The position numbers were made by a program, and so were the translations under genes. From Cytobacillus solani (GTDB taxonomy: Bacteria > Bacillota > Bacilli > Bacillales > Cytobacillaceae): a DNA stretch of 64,000 nucleotides. Numbering within the stretch: the stretch's first letter is position 1; each line of letters begins with the position of its first letter. Location of the stretch: assembly GCF_001420595.1 (NCBI RefSeq), contig NZ_LJIX01000006.1, positions 1,305,361-1,369,360 on the forward strand, read 5' to 3'. Positions 61,836 through 64,000 of the stretch are shown here, one piece after another. A model generated the notes under the pieces. The model did no database searches and was not told the DNA's origin. It worked only from the letters and a program-made list of their open reading frames with translations.

Positions 61836-62564
61836 ATGGCGGAACTAGCAGTAAATAGGTCTGCATCAGAATTTAGGAAAGGGTTACAAGCAGGAATTAG
61901 CATTGCTATTGGCTATGCTCCGATAGCATTGACATTTGGGCTGTTAGCTAAAACAACTGGCCTTTCTATTGGAGAAACAGTACTCATGAGCTTGGTCGTT
62001 TTTGCCGGTGCCTCACAATATATCTCGTTAAGCTTACTATCGCTCGGAACGGGGATATTTGAAATCATTTTAACTACATTTATTGTAAATATTCGACATT
62101 TCCTGATGTCAACGGCATTAAATGAAAAAAGTGAAGAGGATCATTTCGTTAATAAGGCTATCTATTCTTTTGGGATAACAGATGAAACTTTTTCTGTTGC
62201 GGCGATGAAGGAAGGAACAGTTACAACCGGGTATATGTTTGGGCTGAATCTCATTTCATATGTGAGCTGGGTCGTTTGCTCGGGAATTGGCTTCTTAATT
62301 GGCGCTAGTTTGCCGCAAACACTGCAGGAGAGTATGTCAGTTGCCCTCTATGCGATGTTTATCGGTTTACTCGTTCCATCCATGAAAAGAAGCATCAAGG
62401 TCGTGTACCTAGCTGCTCTCGCTGCTTGCTTTAATACAATTTTTACGTTAACCAATGCCTTATCATCTGGATGGGCCATTGTTGCTGCTACATTGCTATC
62501 TGCTGTAATGGTTGAGTTTATTGAAGGAGTAAAGAAGAAGCAAAGGGGGGAAGGGCATGAGTAG
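61836..62564 (+). CDS. azlC: AzlC-family branched-chain amino acid exporter, large subunit
   Basis: 242 residues, AAAGGCGGTGACTTC before the ATG. AzlC signature: GISIAIGYAPIALTFGLLAKTTGLSIGETVLMSLVVFAGASQYISLSLL near 19-67 and NIRHFLMSTAL near 85-95; about six to seven membrane helices. With AzlD it forms an amino-acid exporter. Overlaps azlD by 8 bases. Confidence 0.93.
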   Translation: MAELAVNRSASEFRKGLQAGISIAIGYAPIALTFGLLAKTTGLSIGETVLMSLVVFAGASQYISLSLLSLGTGIFEIILTTFIVNIRHFLMSTALNEKSEEDHFVNKAIYSFGITDETFSVAAMKEGTVTTGYMFGLNLISYVSWVVCSGIGFLIGASLPQTLQESMSVALYAMFIGLLVPSMKRSIKVVYLAALAACFNTIFTLTNALSSGWAIVAATLLSAVMVEFIEGVKKKQRGEGHE

Positions 62565-62862
62565 TGAAATCGTTTGGATGATTCTTGGAATGGGCGCGGT
62601 TACCTATATCCCAAGAATGCTTCCGTTTGTCCTTTTTAAAGGGAAGGAACTGCCCCCTTTTCTTCAAGGTGTATTAAAGAATGTACCATCTGCTACATTA
62701 GGTGCCCTTATTTTTCCTGGAGTATTATTCATCCAAGAAGATATTTGGTTTGGAATACTTGGTGCTGCTGCCGCTTTTCTTGTTGCTTATCTAGGTGCGA
62801 ATGTGATTGTCGTCGTACTGGGGGCAATAGCTGTATTATCTGTCTACTCATTTATTATGTAA
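62557..62862 (+). CDS. azlD: AzlD-family branched-chain amino acid exporter, small subunit
   Basis: 101 residues with AAGGGGGGAAGGGC before ATG. AzlD signature GMGAVTYIPRMLPFVLFKGKELPPFLQGVLKNVPSATLGALIFPGVLF; three to four helices. Partner of AzlC in one transcript. Confidence 0.93.
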   Translation: MSSEIVWMILGMGAVTYIPRMLPFVLFKGKELPPFLQGVLKNVPSATLGALIFPGVLFIQEDIWFGILGAAAAFLVAYLGANVIVVVLGAIAVLSVYSFIM

Positions 62863-62866
62863 TGCA

Positions 62867-62895
62867 AAGGCCGGTTTTCGCGAAAACCGGTTTTG
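62867..62895 (+). terminator. Terminator after azlD
   Basis: CCGGTTTTCG/CGAAAACCGG 20-bp palindrome followed by TTTTG. Confidence 0.85.
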
Positions 62896-63015
62896 CTATG
62901 TAAAAATCGTACAAACTATAAAGTGAGCGATAGATTTCGGTAGACAAGTAGTTCTAAATATGATTTTTTATACTAAACTAAATATGGAAAGGCTGTACAA
63001 ATTGGGGGGAGTGGA

Positions 63016-64000
63016 ATGGCGAGAAAAATTGGCTTTTACGGGATTCTAGCTTATGTCATATATGGGCTATTTTTTTATTGGTATTTATTTCATTTTGCAG
63101 ATACAAGTCTGCAGTTTGAGTATGAAGGCACAAGGGCCGATCCTGCTACCTTTTTAAACGGAAGAGAGCTTATGCTAAGTGAGGAATATTCAAAAATAAG
63201 AAATTTATTATTTTTCCTTTCGACGCCTTTTGAATGGTTATTTTACTTATTTGTCCTGCTGCTTGGACTGGGGAATGCCTTTAAAAAGTGGGCAGGGCAG
63301 TCTACTAAATTGAAGTTTGTTCAGTCTGCTATTTATCTCTTCTGGCTTTCGCTCTTTGCGTTTGCTGCGACAGCTCCGTTAAGTTACATTAGCTATTCTC
63401 TTTCGAAAAGCTATAATATTTCAACGCAAAGCTTTAGCAGCTGGATGAAGGATGAGCTTATTGATTTCTGGATTAACTTTGGGATGATGATCATTATTGT
63501 TGGCGTTCTTTACTGGCTCATTAATAAAAGCCGGAAAAGATGGTGGCTCTATGCCTGGCTGCTGTCTGTCCCCTTTACATTGTTCATGATGTTTCTTCAG
63601 CCCGTTGTTATCGACCCGCTTTACAATGATTTTTATCCATTGAAAAACAAAGAGCTTGAAGCAAAAATTTTAGAATTGGCCGCTAAAGCGAACATTCCTG
63701 CTGAACATGTATTTGAAGTGAATATGGCGGAAAAGACGAATTCCCTTAATGCATATGTAAATGGAATTGGTTCTAATTCGAGAATTGTTCTTTGGGATAC
63801 AACGTTAAACCGATTGAATGATGATCAAATTTTATTTATTATGGCGCATGAAATGGCTCATTATGTTGAAAAACATATTTACTTCGGAATTGCCGGTTAT
63901 TTGCTGCTATCACTCGTTGGGCTTTATTTAACTGCAAGGATCATGGAATATGTAATTGGCAGATGGGGGAAAGTGCTTAAGATTCCAGCGGTAAATGACA
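63016..64000 (+). CDS. yhfN: M48-family zinc metalloprotease YhfN (partial, runs off window)
   Basis: Open from the ATG at 63016 (GGGGGGAGTGGA upstream) to the window end, 328 codons visible. Several membrane helices (ILAYVIYGLFFYWYLF, LLFFLSTPFEWLFYLFVLLLGL, IYLFWLSLFAFAATAPL, FGMMIIIVGVLYWLI, WWLYAWLLSVPFTLFMMF) are followed by the STE24-like domain. The zinc motif HEMAH is near residue 278. As in B. subtilis, it lies in the yhf region. Confidence 0.9.
   Translation, partial: MARKIGFYGILAYVIYGLFFYWYLFHFADTSLQFEYEGTRADPATFLNGRELMLSEEYSKIRNLLFFLSTPFEWLFYLFVLLLGLGNAFKKWAGQSTKLKFVQSAIYLFWLSLFAFAATAPLSYISYSLSKSYNISTQSFSSWMKDELIDFWINFGMMIIIVGVLYWLINKSRKRWWLYAWLLSVPFTLFMMFLQPVVIDPLYNDFYPLKNKELEAKILELAAKANIPAEHVFEVNMAEKTNSLNAYVNGIGSNSRIVLWDTTLNRLNDDQILFIMAHEMAHYVEKHIYFGIAGYLLLSLVGLYLTARIMEYVIGRWGKVLKIPAVND

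Overview
The window is chromosomal DNA of an endospore-forming, low-GC Gram-positive of the family Bacillaceae. Spore genes (an alpha/beta SASP, YheC/YheD coat proteins, YhaL, YjcZ-type miniproteins), AGGAGG-type ribosome sites, occasional TTG/GTG starts and coproporphyrin-dependent haem genes support this. Gene order follows the Bacillus subtilis yhe-yha-ecs-hem-yhf segment in one piece, so most functions can be read from sequence and position together. No rRNA, tRNA, CRISPR array, transposase or prophage gene was seen.

Layout. 1-7000: tail of a small gene, four tandem YheC/YheD ATP-grasp genes, yheB, yheA and a SASP gene. 7100-16400: an NAD-dependent epimerase, a chemotaxis receptor, the HAD protein YhaX, hemZ, an acyl-CoA ligase, enoyl-CoA hydratase YhaR and YhzD. 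16400-24000: sodium-type ABC exporter YhaQP, then yhaO-yhaN-yhaM. 24200-31000: yhaL, prsA, two YjcZ miniproteins, small membrane proteins, yhaI, scoC, yhaH, trpP (with a textbook TRAP site over its ribosome site) and serC. 31000-33650: an insertion relative to B. subtilis with a cupredoxin, a sugar-dehydrogenase-like protein and an acylphosphatase. 33700-39700: hit, a 420-nt structured-RNA candidate, ecsABC, yhaA and a PAP2 phosphatase. 39700-49500: a UPF1-like helicase, hmoB, hemEHY, and yhgD-yhgE with paired operators. 49500-51690: an AT-rich accessory island bounded by direct repeats. 51690-64000: yhfH, yhfI, lplJ, a sigV-rsiV pair, lcfB with a FadR box, another enoyl-CoA hydratase, a TrpXYZ-like ABC importer, an XRE-cupin regulator divergent from azlCD, and the start of yhfN.

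Two parts look new. First, the island at 49.5-51.7 kb holds a PlcR-type RNPP regulator. Divergent from it is an unannotated 38-codon GTG-start gene whose product has a signal peptide and ends in LELPFEH, which closely resembles the PapR signal (LPFEF) of the B. cereus group. It appears to be a complete peptide quorum-sensing pair outside that group, flanked by about 135-bp repeats. Second, the 632-bp gap between hit and ecsA encodes on the minus strand a highly structured RNA candidate. It is closed by a perfect 10-bp end-to-end helix, holds three repeated motif units, and is followed at once by an intrinsic terminator.

Working together: hemZ, hemE, hemH, hemY and hmoB cover haem synthesis and turnover. 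The two acyl-CoA ligases and two enoyl-CoA hydratases serve fatty-acid activation and oxidation, with CcpA-like and FadR-like sites. yhaO/yhaN/yhaM are nucleases. scoC, prsA and ecsABC concern the transition state, secretion and membrane processes. trpP, serC and azlCD handle amino acids.
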